A stretch of DNA of 52,863 nucleotides, taken from an uncultured Flavobacterium sp. (GTDB lineage: Bacteria; Bacteroidota; Bacteroidia; Flavobacteriales; Flavobacteriaceae). Both the position numbers and the translations under genes were made by a program. The notes below the pieces were generated by a model that was given only the letters and a program-made list of their open reading frames with translations, did not search any database and was not told the DNA's origin. The stretch is taken from contig NZ_CALBSN010000068.1 in NCBI RefSeq assembly GCF_937967675.1, positions 1 through 52,863 on the forward strand, in the 5' to 3' direction. Shown piece by piece: positions 1-8,528 of the stretch; position 1 is the first letter of the stretch; every line of letters starts with the position of its first letter.

Positions 1-493
1 AAACATTTCTGTATATTTTTGAAGCTTGAGCCAATCCTAACAAACGCGGCATTTGTCCGGCAGTAGGAGAGATGTCAGAACTAGAATTTTTTTGTTGGGT
101 TAAATTTTTCCAATTTCCGTTTTCGTCTAATGAATGCGTTGCGAAGTGACCGCCCATTTGACGTCCAGCACTCATTGGATCAAAATTAATATCGGTATGG
201 CCATATAATCCAGCGAAAAATTGCTCGATGTTCATAGCTCCAATTGCCATCATAAACGTTTGGTCACGATAATATCCTGAACGGAAATCTCCGTTTTGAA
301 ATGCTTTTGCTAATGCTAATTGAGGTACTTCTTTACCATCGCCAAAAATTCCGAATTTGGCTTTACCCGTAAGTACTTCTTTTCTTCCTAGAAGGCTACA
401 TTCTCTACTAATTCGGGCGATTTTATAATCGTTAATGACTTCTTTTTTAAAATCTTCAAAAGAAACTACTTCCGATGTTGTTGCTGTTTTCAT
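1..493 (-). CDS. 2-oxoacid dehydrogenase E1 component, alpha/beta type (5' part only)
   Basis: The gene starts at the ATG at 493 on the minus strand and runs off the left edge, so only about the first 164 residues are visible. The protein begins MKTATTSEVVSFEDF and continues with GDGKEVPQLA, FRSGYYRDQT and the segment DPMSAGRQMGGHF. I recognise this as the N-terminus of the Bacteroidota thiamine-diphosphate E1 enzyme in which alpha and beta subunits are fused (2-oxoisovalerate or pyruvate type). It would decarboxylate a 2-oxoacid and pass the acyl group to a lipoyl E2. The E3 partner could be the lpdA gene at 28104-29492, which is an inference. The thiamine-binding GDG motif lies outside the window, so the substrate cannot be judged. 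Confidence 0.8.
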   Translation of the reverse strand, partial: MKTATTSEVVSFEDFKKEVINDYKIARISRECSLLGRKEVLTGKAKFGIFGDGKEVPQLALAKAFQNGDFRSGYYRDQTFMMAIGAMNIEQFFAGLYGHTDINFDPMSAGRQMGGHFATHSLDENGNWKNLTQQKNSSSDISPTAGQMPRLLGLAQASKIYRNV

Positions 494-523
494 AAGACGT
501 TTGTACGAAATTGATAATTCAAC

Positions 524-552
524 AAATTTAATTAAAACGACTTATAAAACAA
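524..552 (-). promoter_or_regulatory. Candidate Bacteroidota promoter for the E1 gene
   Basis: On the minus strand a TTG (552-550) is followed after 18 nt by TAAATTTG (531-524). This matches the Bacteroidota -33/-7 pattern TTG-N17-23-TAnnTTTG, and the start codon lies about 30 nt downstream. The call is from motif match only. Confidence 0.45.
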
Positions 553-676
553 TACAAGGTGTAATATTTTTTTAATTATTATTAAATTATCAATGATTTT
601 GATTTGAAAAACGCAATGAATTCATTGAAAAACGATTTTTAATTATTGAATTGTTAAATAAATGAACAAAAATCTA

Positions 677-3496
677 TTAAAACCATTTTCTTGTAAATAG
701 TGAAACTAATGTTTTAGGACTTAGAGTAACAACAAAACGAATTTGTTGTCCATAATTTGTATCATTCAATGCATAACCGTTTGAGGAATAAACAGGTAAG
801 AACAGTTCAAAATAATCAGGAACTAAGTTTAAATGAAATCCAGAATCAAAAACAAATTTTGGATCGGAGTATTTGTTTTTAAACATTCCAGCATCACCAT
901 AAATTTGAATCCAATTCCATATATTGAATGTTCCATTAATAGTAGTCATCCATTGGTTTGCAAATCGGGTATCTAATTTAGATTTGAATCCACCTTCTGC
1001 GTAAACGTATTGTTGACTGTAAATTCCTGTTATTTCACTTCTTCCTAATAAATTGTAATCGAACATATAATCGTTAGGTCGATCTAATCCAAAACTGAAA
1101 AAGTCGGAATTAGTGCTTCTGAACATAAAAGCTCCTGCGAAAAGGCGTAGACTTATTTGGCGATTGTTTTCAAATAGTTTTCGGAAATGCACTTCGGTTG
1201 CAACTTTTCCAAAGGAATTTGCTATTTGTAAATCATTTAAAATGGAAAAATGTTTCGTACCTTCAGATTGATAATTTCCATATTTCGCGTTGAAGATATT
1301 ATAGTTTTCTGTTTTCGTATCAATGATTAGATTCGATTTGTCTCTCTGAACGTATACTTGTCTTAATTGAATAAATTCATTTTTATTAGTTCTGAAGTTT
1401 CTATCTCTAAATTTAAATTGGATTACAGGACTTATATTGGTGTAAAAGGCATCACTTGTGTAATGAAAACGATTTCCTGTAATAAGATATCTTATGTGAT
1501 ATAACTTTCCATCTTCTCTAATATTATCATCAACAAATGCAGTAAATTTTCCAACAATAGTCCCTGTATTACTTGAATACATTGGGGTTGTACTAAAAGT
1601 AAATGGTTTGTTAAGTATGGATTTGTTGTGTAATCTCATTCCTACAGCCACTCCATCATAAATATTGAATTCTACTTCTGGAACGTAAAAAATTTGATTG
1701 TAATGGGGATCTTCTAGATCTTTTAGAAAAATAAATTTGAAAGGTCTATTGTTAAAATAGAATCCTTTTAATGATTTCCAATTGTTTCTGAGGTTATATT
1801 CTGGTATTTCATTATTATAATTTAGTGTTAATTTATCAGCGTCTAATCTTGGAATAACAATTGTTGAGTCTGTTGAAATATTGGTTATCCAACTTTTTTT
1901 GATAATCTCATTGTTTTTCAAATGGTACAATGAAATAGGTACATTAGTTCCTGTTTTATTAATAATTTTTACAGATAAAGAATCGTTTGATTTTTTTACT
2001 TTACCAAATTTAAAATCAATTAATTTACGAGTTTCTACAACGGTACGGAAAAACCAATCAATATTTTTTGGACTATTTTTTTCTAAAACTGTTTCCAATT
2101 GTCTTGAGTTTGTTCCAAAATTTTGATTTTCTTGAATGAACTCTTGTATAGAATTTTGAACAATTTCATTTCCTAAGTAATCATCTAAATATTTTAAGCT
2201 CAAACCAGCTCTATATTTACTAGCAATATGTTCATTGAATTTGATGAGTTTGTTTTTAGGTTCATTTAATGGTTGATCAAGATTTTTTCTTGCCATTAGA
2301 ATATACAAATAATTGTATTGCTCATTGAAATTAAGATTGATAAAGTTGTATGATTTGAGTAGTTTAATATTTGCTAAATTCCCTGTCATTTTTAAATCAG
2401 GATAATATTCCTCAATATATTTCATCATCAAAAAAACTTGAACTCCATCATAAACCCAATAGTCTCTTCTTTGATTCAAATTGAAATTTTCTTTCAAATA
2501 AATTCCTAAATAAGTTTTTAAAAATTTTAATTCAAACATTAAATCATTTGGAAAAGGACTTAAAAAACTAGGAAGCTGATTTAATCCATAAAATGGCTCT
2601 CTATTGTAATCTTCTTGATTAAGTATTATTTTTGGAGCAATCGGTAATCCTAGTTTAGATGCGCTAAAACGAGCAACTTTATCAAAAATTAAAGCCTTAG
2701 AAATATTGGTAATTTTATTATCTTCAATTCCACAACTAACTTCAATGATTTCATTTTTAAAATTTTGATAGGTGTTTTCCAGTTCTAAAGCTATTATGGC
2801 ATCACTTTTATTTTTAGATTTTAACGTAATTCTTTTGTTTGCATCAAGTTCAATTGTACTAATTTCTTCAAGATTACTATGTACATAATATTTTTTTGGT
2901 AATTCTAATTCAATTTCAAAATCGGAAAAAGCATTAGGGATATCATCTAAATTTTCATTACTATATTGAATAAATTGTTTGTATTCGTATCTAGAAGGGT
3001 TTAAATACCAGTTTTTTAAGACTATTTTTCCGAAATTTGTATAACCAAACTTTGTGAATTTTGCATCCGGAATTTTTACAACATAGGTTAATGTAAAAGT
3101 TTGCTTTGAGCATGGTAAAATAGGTTGATTTAAATCTAATTTAACTAAATCAATTTTACCATTAGGTCGCTGCCATGATATGAATTGAAATTTTTCATCT
3201 GTTATATTTTTTATATCAGTGAAACCTCTTTCCTTGTAGCCAGCCAAATGAAAAGATCTATTGAATTCGTCTGAGAATCTTCTTGCTAGTGCTGAGGATT
3301 TTGAGGAAAAAGCATTGTTCCAATCGTTTAGAATAATGTGTTTGAGGGTATCGTTGCTAGAATTATTATAAGTTAATTCTTGTTTAATCAATAGTGTTTT
3401 CTCTTCTGTATTTATTCTAACAGATATCCTTGAGGAATGCTGAGAATACATAAGAATTGGGAAAAGAAATAAAACTATTTTGATTAAATGCTTCAA
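677..3496 (-). CDS. M1-peptidase-like protein lacking the zinc motif, with predicted C-terminal outer-membrane barrel
   Basis: This 939-residue protein begins with a signal peptide (MKHLIKIVLFLFPILMYSQ). The N-terminal part resembles gluzincin (M1) aminopeptidases: a beta-rich domain, then the segment FPNDLMFELKF (M320 to F325) followed by YWVYDGVQVFLMMKYIEEYYP, which aligns with the M1 helix usually reading WxxEGxAxY. At the place where HEXXH is expected the sequence reads FELKF, so no zinc site is visible. From about residue 600 the sequence alternates short polar/aromatic strands (FTFSTTPMYSSNTG onwards) and ends LSPKTLVSLFTRKWF. A terminal Phe is typical of Bam-inserted outer-membrane barrels. 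I infer a surface or periplasmic non-catalytic domain on a barrel; function is unknown. It is a single gene with no operon partner. Confidence 0.6.
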   Translation of the reverse strand: MKHLIKIVLFLFPILMYSQHSSRISVRINTEEKTLLIKQELTYNNSSNDTLKHIILNDWNNAFSSKSSALARRFSDEFNRSFHLAGYKERGFTDIKNITDEKFQFISWQRPNGKIDLVKLDLNQPILPCSKQTFTLTYVVKIPDAKFTKFGYTNFGKIVLKNWYLNPSRYEYKQFIQYSNENLDDIPNAFSDFEIELELPKKYYVHSNLEEISTIELDANKRITLKSKNKSDAIIALELENTYQNFKNEIIEVSCGIEDNKITNISKALIFDKVARFSASKLGLPIAPKIILNQEDYNREPFYGLNQLPSFLSPFPNDLMFELKFLKTYLGIYLKENFNLNQRRDYWVYDGVQVFLMMKYIEEYYPDLKMTGNLANIKLLKSYNFINLNFNEQYNYLYILMARKNLDQPLNEPKNKLIKFNEHIASKYRAGLSLKYLDDYLGNEIVQNSIQEFIQENQNFGTNSRQLETVLEKNSPKNIDWFFRTVVETRKLIDFKFGKVKKSNDSLSVKIINKTGTNVPISLYHLKNNEIIKKSWITNISTDSTIVIPRLDADKLTLNYNNEIPEYNLRNNWKSLKGFYFNNRPFKFIFLKDLEDPHYNQIFYVPEVEFNIYDGVAVGMRLHNKSILNKPFTFSTTPMYSSNTGTIVGKFTAFVDDNIREDGKLYHIRYLITGNRFHYTSDAFYTNISPVIQFKFRDRNFRTNKNEFIQLRQVYVQRDKSNLIIDTKTENYNIFNAKYGNYQSEGTKHFSILNDLQIANSFGKVATEVHFRKLFENNRQISLRLFAGAFMFRSTNSDFFSFGLDRPNDYMFDYNLLGRSEITGIYSQQYVYAEGGFKSKLDTRFANQWMTTINGTFNIWNWIQIYGDAGMFKNKYSDPKFVFDSGFHLNLVPDYFELFLPVYSSNGYALNDTNYGQQIRFVVTLSPKTLVSLFTRKWF

Positions 3497-3659
3497 ATGG
3501 ATTCTATTTTATTACTACAGATGCTATTAAAGCAAAAAAGTTGCTTAAATATCGGCAAAATATAAAATTATTATTACAGTTAGCTTAATTTTTAATTAAA
3601 AAAAATAAGTAATATGTAAAATAAGATAAATATTAGTAAATTTGATAAATTTAGATATT

Positions 3660-5657
3660 ATGCCCCAAAAAATATTTACAATATTATTCCTTTTAGTGGG
3701 AATGTTTTCTCATTCACAAATTGTTATTAATGAAATTGATTCAGATACCCCAGGAACAGATCAATTGGAATTTGTCGAATTAAAATCTGATACTCCTAAC
3801 TTTTCTTTGGATGGTTATGTTTTAGTTTTTTTTAATGCAGGAAGTACTGCTCCTTACTCAAACTCTGTTAGTTATTATGCAATTGATTTGGATGGATATG
3901 AAACAGATTTTAATGGGATCTTTCATATAGGAAATAATTCAGTTTCACCAGCACCTTTAAAAATTTTTCCCAATAGTACTGTTCAAAATGGACCAGATGT
4001 TGTAGCATTGTATTTGGGAAATGATAACGATTTCCCGCTTAATACGACAGCAACTACAACAAATTTGATAAATGCATTGGCTTACTCAGGTAATTCTACA
4101 CAGCCTAGTGCTATGATGACCACTTTAGGCATTACAGTTTGTACAAATGAAAATATTAATGGTTTGGTTACTTCTCAATCTATTCAAAGAAAAAATGATG
4201 GAACTTATGAAGTAAAAGCGCCAACTCCAGGAATGAATAATGATGGAAGTGGTATTACACCAAATTATATAACCGTTTCTACTTCTCAATCTAGTTATAA
4301 TGAAGGGGATAGTTTTAATTTTATTTTTACTACAAGTCAACCAGTTCAAAACCAGAATTTGATAATGAATTTTACTTTAAATAATGGTAATTTTACAATG
4401 TCTGATTTCTCAGGAGGTTTAACAGTTATGATTCCTGTTGGAGAAACAACTGCTCAAACGGGTATTATATTAATTAATGATGGAATTGATGAAGGTGATG
4501 AAGAAATGAAATTTGTTTTACAATCGCTACCAATAGGGTATGTCTCTTATAATAACAATACCATTTTCAGAGTTTATGATGCTAATTTCACAACAGACCC
4601 ATGGGGTACACCTTTAAATCCTACTTATAATATTGTAGCACCAACTATTCCAATAGGATATTATGATTCCTTAGAAGGTTTGGCTGGTAATGCATTAAAA
4701 CAGGAATTGCAAAATATTATTGCTAATCCAACAGTGGTAAGACTGCATAGTTATGCTGATATTTGGGAAATTTTAAAGAGTTCAGATAGAAATCCACAAA
4801 ATAATAATCAAGTTTGGTGTATTTATACAGAAGTTCCATATGCTAAATTAGACCAACAGAATACAAGTAGTATAGTTGGGAAATGGAATAGAGAACATAT
4901 CTTTTGCCAATCAAGAGGTGGTTTTGAAGTGGCAAATGGAGATACTGCTGATGGGATTAATGTATGGTTGCCCACTAGTGCTTCTAATACAGTTGATGGT
5001 GTCTCTGACGCGCATCATATAAGAGCGGTTAGCGGTCAAGAGAATTCATCAAGAAACAATAAAAATTATGGTTCTGTAAATACATCTACTGTTTATGCAG
5101 GTCCAGATGGAACTCAAGGTTCTTGGCGTGGAGATGTAGCTCGATCTTTATTTTATATGGCCGTTCGTTTTGAAAGTTTGAATGTGGTTAATGGAGATCC
5201 AATAGAGCTTAGTAGTGGAAATCCATCCTATCAAATAGGCGATTTAGCCACTTTATTAACTTGGAATACTTCAGACCCAAGAGACGATTTTGAAATGAAT
5301 CGTAATAATTATATCTACACTTGGCAGATGAATCGTAATCCATTTATAGATTATCCTAGTTTAGCAGATTATATTTTTGGAGCTAATTTTGGTCAGCCTT
5401 GGTCACGAACTTTATCTACTCAAACTCCAATTGAAAATAGAGTAGCTGTTTATCCAAATCCAGCTTCTGAATTCTTAATTATTTCTGGATTAGAAGGAAC
5501 TTCAAAAGTAGAAATTTTTACGGTTACTGGGCAGTTACTTCAGACAGAAAATTTTGAAAACGAAACTCGTGTTAGGTTAGACTTAAGTGCAGGAATGTAT
5601 TTAGTAAAATTATCAAATGGAACTCAAACTACAACAAGAAAGATAATTGTAAAATAA
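3660..5657 (+). CDS. Secreted endonuclease I family nuclease with T9SS sorting tail
   Basis: The start is taken at ATG 3660 (MPQKIFTILFLLVGMFSHSQ, a clear signal peptide); an upstream TTG at 3642 in frame is less likely. The protein has 665 residues. The N-terminal region (about 20-190) starts IVINEIDSDTPG, as in lamin-tail domains. About residues 205-310 look like a Calx-beta domain (YNEGDSFNFIFTTSQ). An endonuclease I (EndA/NucM) domain occupies about 330-590, with WNREHIFCQSRGG including probable catalytic His413, and DAHHIRAVSGQENSSRNNKNYG. The tail (about 595-665) begins VAVYPNPASEFL and ends KIIVK, a T9SS type A sorting signal, so the enzyme should be exported by the system to which PorQ belongs. 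The likely role is degrading extracellular nucleic acids. Confidence 0.85.
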   Translation: MPQKIFTILFLLVGMFSHSQIVINEIDSDTPGTDQLEFVELKSDTPNFSLDGYVLVFFNAGSTAPYSNSVSYYAIDLDGYETDFNGIFHIGNNSVSPAPLKIFPNSTVQNGPDVVALYLGNDNDFPLNTTATTTNLINALAYSGNSTQPSAMMTTLGITVCTNENINGLVTSQSIQRKNDGTYEVKAPTPGMNNDGSGITPNYITVSTSQSSYNEGDSFNFIFTTSQPVQNQNLIMNFTLNNGNFTMSDFSGGLTVMIPVGETTAQTGIILINDGIDEGDEEMKFVLQSLPIGYVSYNNNTIFRVYDANFTTDPWGTPLNPTYNIVAPTIPIGYYDSLEGLAGNALKQELQNIIANPTVVRLHSYADIWEILKSSDRNPQNNNQVWCIYTEVPYAKLDQQNTSSIVGKWNREHIFCQSRGGFEVANGDTADGINVWLPTSASNTVDGVSDAHHIRAVSGQENSSRNNKNYGSVNTSTVYAGPDGTQGSWRGDVARSLFYMAVRFESLNVVNGDPIELSSGNPSYQIGDLATLLTWNTSDPRDDFEMNRNNYIYTWQMNRNPFIDYPSLADYIFGANFGQPWSRTLSTQTPIENRVAVYPNPASEFLIISGLEGTSKVEIFTVTGQLLQTENFENETRVRLDLSAGMYLVKLSNGTQTTTRKIIVK

Positions 5658-5688
5658 AAAAAGGTCAGATTTAAATCTGACCTTTTTT
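5655..5688. terminator. Bidirectional intrinsic terminator between the nuclease and glmM
   Basis: AAAAAAGGTCAGATTT is followed directly by its perfect complement AAATCTGACCTTTTTT. With A- and T-tracts on both sides the hairpin can serve both convergent genes. Confidence 0.85.
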
Positions 5689-5691
5689 GTT

Positions 5692-7089
5692 TTATATTCC
5701 TGCTATTTCTTTTAATTCTTTGACAAATCTTTCTGCTAAAACATCCGCTTCTGATTGTGTTGGAGCTTCGGTATATATTCTGATAATCGGTTCTGTGTTT
5801 GATTTTCTTAAATGTACCCATTCTGTTGGGAAATCAATTTTTACTCCGTCAATAGTTGAGATGTTCTCTGTTTTGTATTTTTCGGTTAGCGTAGCTAAAA
5901 CATTATCAACATCAATTTGAGGTGTTAACTCAATTTTGTTTTTACTCATATAATATTGTGGAAAACTAGCTCTAATTTCAGCAATCGTTTTATCTTGATT
6001 GGCTAAATAGGTCAAAAACAAAGCAACACCCACTATACTATCTCTACCATAGTGCGATGATGGATAAATAATTCCTCCATTACCTTCACCACCAATGATT
6101 GCGTTAGTTTTCTTCATTAATTCTACCACATTTACTTCTCCCACAGCACTTGCTTGATACGTTCCGCCGTGTTTTTCTGTAATATCGCGCAGAGCACGAG
6201 AAGACGACATATTAGAAACTGTATTTCCAGGAGTTTTTGATAAAACATAATCAGCAACAGCTACTAAAGTATATTCTTCACCAAACATTTCACCATCATT
6301 TGAAATGAAAGCTAAGCGATCTACATCAGGGTCAACTACGATTCCGAAATCAGCTTTTTCTTCTACAACTAATTTACAAATATCACCTAAGTGTTCTTTT
6401 AAAGGTTCTGGATTATGTGGAAAATGACCGTTTGGTTCGCAATATAATTTTACTACTTCAACGCCCATTTGTTCTAATAAATTTGGGATAATAATTCCAC
6501 CTGAAGAGTTTACACCATCCACAACTACTTTGAATTTCTTAGTTTTTACCAAATCAGCATCTACCAAAGGCAATTCTAACACTTCATCAATGTGAATATC
6601 CATGTAAGCATTGTTTTCAGTAACCTCGCCTAAATTATCAACCTCTGAAAAATTAAATGCTTCGTTTTCTGCAATTTGTAAAATCAATTCACCTTCTTTT
6701 CCACTTAAAAATTCACCTTTTTCGTTTAATAATTTAAGTGCGTTCCATTGTTTTGGATTATGAGAAGCGGTTAAAATAATTCCACCATCTGCCTTTTCCA
6801 TTGGAACTGCAATTTCAACTGTAGGAGTAGTGGATAAACCTAAATCGATAACATCAATTCCTAATCCAACCAATGTATTCATAACTAAATTGTGAATCAT
6901 GGGTCCTGAAATCCTTGCATCTCTTCCGATTACTACTTTTAAGCGTTCGTTACCTTTTGAAGCGTGTCTTATTTTTAAAAATGTTCCATAAGCCGATGCA
7001 AATTTTACCGCATCAACTGGTGTTAAATTTTCGCCAACACCACCGCCAATGGTTCCACGAATTCCTGATATTGATTTTATTAAAGTCAT
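5692..7089 (-). CDS. glmM: Phosphoglucosamine mutase
   Basis: This 465-residue protein interconverts glucosamine-6-phosphate and glucosamine-1-phosphate, feeding UDP-GlcNAc synthesis for peptidoglycan and lipopolysaccharide. It shows the four-domain alpha-D-phosphohexomutase layout. The phosphoserine loop is TASHNPKQWNALK with Ser109. The metal-binding loop is DPDVDRLAF (Asp253, Asp255, Asp257). The sugar-specificity loop is GGEGNGG (Glu335), and the C-terminal phosphate-binding loop is RKSNTEPIIRIYTEAP. The N-terminus (MTLIKSISGIRGTIGG) and length are normal for Bacteroidota GlmM. A general phosphomannomutase is the alternative. On the minus strand TATATTTG (7152-7145) is a likely -7 box. 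Confidence 0.88.
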   Translation of the reverse strand: MTLIKSISGIRGTIGGGVGENLTPVDAVKFASAYGTFLKIRHASKGNERLKVVIGRDARISGPMIHNLVMNTLVGLGIDVIDLGLSTTPTVEIAVPMEKADGGIILTASHNPKQWNALKLLNEKGEFLSGKEGELILQIAENEAFNFSEVDNLGEVTENNAYMDIHIDEVLELPLVDADLVKTKKFKVVVDGVNSSGGIIIPNLLEQMGVEVVKLYCEPNGHFPHNPEPLKEHLGDICKLVVEEKADFGIVVDPDVDRLAFISNDGEMFGEEYTLVAVADYVLSKTPGNTVSNMSSSRALRDITEKHGGTYQASAVGEVNVVELMKKTNAIIGGEGNGGIIYPSSHYGRDSIVGVALFLTYLANQDKTIAEIRASFPQYYMSKNKIELTPQIDVDNVLATLTEKYKTENISTIDGVKIDFPTEWVHLRKSNTEPIIRIYTEAPTQSEADVLAERFVKELKEIAGI

Positions 7090-7144
7090 TTTTTTGTTTA
7101 AAAGGTTATAGGTTTAAAAGGTTAATAGTAAACCAAATTCAACA

Positions 7145-7152
7145 CAAATATA
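7145..7152 (-). promoter_or_regulatory. Candidate -7 box for glmM
   Basis: The minus strand reads TATATTTG, an exact TAnnTTTG match about 55 nt upstream of the glmM ATG. I see no convincing -33 TTG. Confidence 0.4.
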
Positions 7153-7226
7153 AAAAGTTCAGCATTGGTATGCTATAAAACTTGTAAAGATTTTTATATA
7201 TTTACGGAAACAACTATTAGTTCTAA

Positions 7227-7823
7227 ATGAATTTTCTCGCTCATATTTATTTGTCTGGTGAAAATGATTTTGTCAAAATTGGCAATTTCATGGCAGATAG
7301 TATTCGCGGTTCCCAATATTTAGATTATCCAAATTCCCTTCAAAAAGGGATTTTGTTGCACCGGCATATTGATAGTTTTACGGATTCACATCCAATTTAT
7401 CGCAAAAGTAAACATCGTTTACATGAAAAATACGGACATTATTCCGGTGTTATTATGGATATTGCTTACGATCATTTCTTAGCGAAAAATTGGAGTAAAT
7501 ATTCCAAAGAAAATTTAGAAGATTACGCTGCTGATTTTTATCAATTGATGCAAGATAACTATGAAATTCTCACCGAAAGAACAAAAGGAATGTTACCTTA
7601 TATGATTGGACGAAATTGGCTAGTAAGTTATGCAACAATCGCAGGGTTGGAAATGATTCTTTTTCAAATGGATTATAAAACCAAGCATCGTGCACACATG
7701 CAAGAGGCTATTGTGGAAATTCAAGATTTTTATACTGAATTTGAATCGGAATTTTTTCAGTTTTTTGAAGAATTAGTATTTTCGTGCCAACAAAAATTAA
7801 AGGAACTCAATGAAATTTTGTAG
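7227..7823 (+). CDS. Acyl carrier protein phosphodiesterase (AcpH/DUF479 family)
   Basis: This 198-residue protein begins MNFLAHIYLSGEN, followed by KIGNFMADSIRG and LLHRHIDSFTDSHPI, the hallmark N-terminal motifs of the AcpH (DUF479) family. Members with this HD-like fold remove phosphopantetheine from holo-ACP in enterobacteria. Metal-ligand candidates are the His and Asp residues of HRHIDSFTDSHP and the later IAYDHFLAKNW. Whether this Bacteroidota member has the same substrate is inferred. The downstream gene overlaps its 3' end by 14 nt, so the two are probably co-transcribed. Confidence 0.8.
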   Translation: MNFLAHIYLSGENDFVKIGNFMADSIRGSQYLDYPNSLQKGILLHRHIDSFTDSHPIYRKSKHRLHEKYGHYSGVIMDIAYDHFLAKNWSKYSKENLEDYAADFYQLMQDNYEILTERTKGMLPYMIGRNWLVSYATIAGLEMILFQMDYKTKHRAHMQEAIVEIQDFYTEFESEFFQFFEELVFSCQQKLKELNEIL

Positions 7824-8475
7824 TGATTTAGAAGCTGATTTTCGAAAAGCATCCAATAGCGAATTGGCAATTCCAATGGAAAATTACATGAAGAATAATT
7901 TTACCTATTTTGGAATTAAAACCGAGAATAGACGAGCAATTTTCAAGTCAAATTACGAACAAAATAAAGCAGAAGTAAAATCTAACTTTAGGGCAATTGC
8001 TTGGGAATTGTTCCAAATGAAAGAACGAGAATTTCATCAAACAGCAATTGATTTATTGGTAAAAGAGTTCAAGAAAAGCTTTGTTTTAGAAGACATTCAA
8101 TTGATTGAAAAACTGATAATTACCAATTCTTGGTGGGATTCAGTTGACACAATTGCAAAATATTTATTGGGTGGTTATTTGTTACAATTTCCATCGGAAA
8201 CTTTAAAAGTAGTTGAGCGTTTTTCCAATTCCGAAAACATGTGGTTAAATCGAAGTTCTATTTTATTTCAATTGAGTTATAAAGAAAAAAACAATTTCGA
8301 AATTTTAAAATCGGAGTGTGAAAAACACAAAGATTCCAACGAGTTTTTCATTCAAAAAGCAATTGGTTGGGCCTTACGAGATTATAGTAGATTCAACCCA
8401 AAAGGAGTCGAATCTTATGTAAATTCTACCAATTTGAAACCATTAAGTAGAAGAGAGGCCTTACGTTTGCTCTAA
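7810..8475 (+). CDS. DNA alkylation repair protein (AlkD-like HEAT-repeat glycosylase)
   Basis: The 221-residue protein is helical throughout and carries the AlkD-family signatures YFGIKTENRRAIFK near the N-terminus and SWWDSVDTIA in the middle. The Trp-Trp-Asp cluster is where AlkD enzymes place the catalytic Asp. Family members excise cationic alkylated bases such as 3- and 7-alkylpurines without base flipping. The ATG at 7810 lies inside the end of the upstream AcpH-like gene (14-nt overlap, different frame), which suggests translational coupling. The C-terminus (SRREALRLL) is intact. Confidence 0.82.
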   Translation: MKFCSDLEADFRKASNSELAIPMENYMKNNFTYFGIKTENRRAIFKSNYEQNKAEVKSNFRAIAWELFQMKEREFHQTAIDLLVKEFKKSFVLEDIQLIEKLIITNSWWDSVDTIAKYLLGGYLLQFPSETLKVVERFSNSENMWLNRSSILFQLSYKEKNNFEILKSECEKHKDSNEFFIQKAIGWALRDYSRFNPKGVESYVNSTNLKPLSRREALRLL

Positions 8476-8476
8476 T

Positions 8477-8511
8477 TTTGTTTCATTTTTCAGATTAAAG
8501 ATTTACCTTCG
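8477..8511 (+). promoter_or_regulatory. Candidate promoter for the CLC gene
   Basis: TTTG (8477-8480), a 23-nt spacer, then TACCTTCG (8504-8511), a one-base variant of TAnnTTTG. The ATG of the chloride transporter gene is 17 nt further on. Confidence 0.4.
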
Positions 8512-8528
8512 TAAAATACTTCAAGACA

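Noticed and set aside
3642..3659. TTG upstream start for the nuclease gene
   Set aside because: The six extra residues precede a perfectly formed signal peptide starting at ATG 3660.
5624..5920. Small frames overlapping the glmM 3' end on both strands
   Set aside because: They are alternative-frame shadows of glmM and the nuclease gene with no independent signals.
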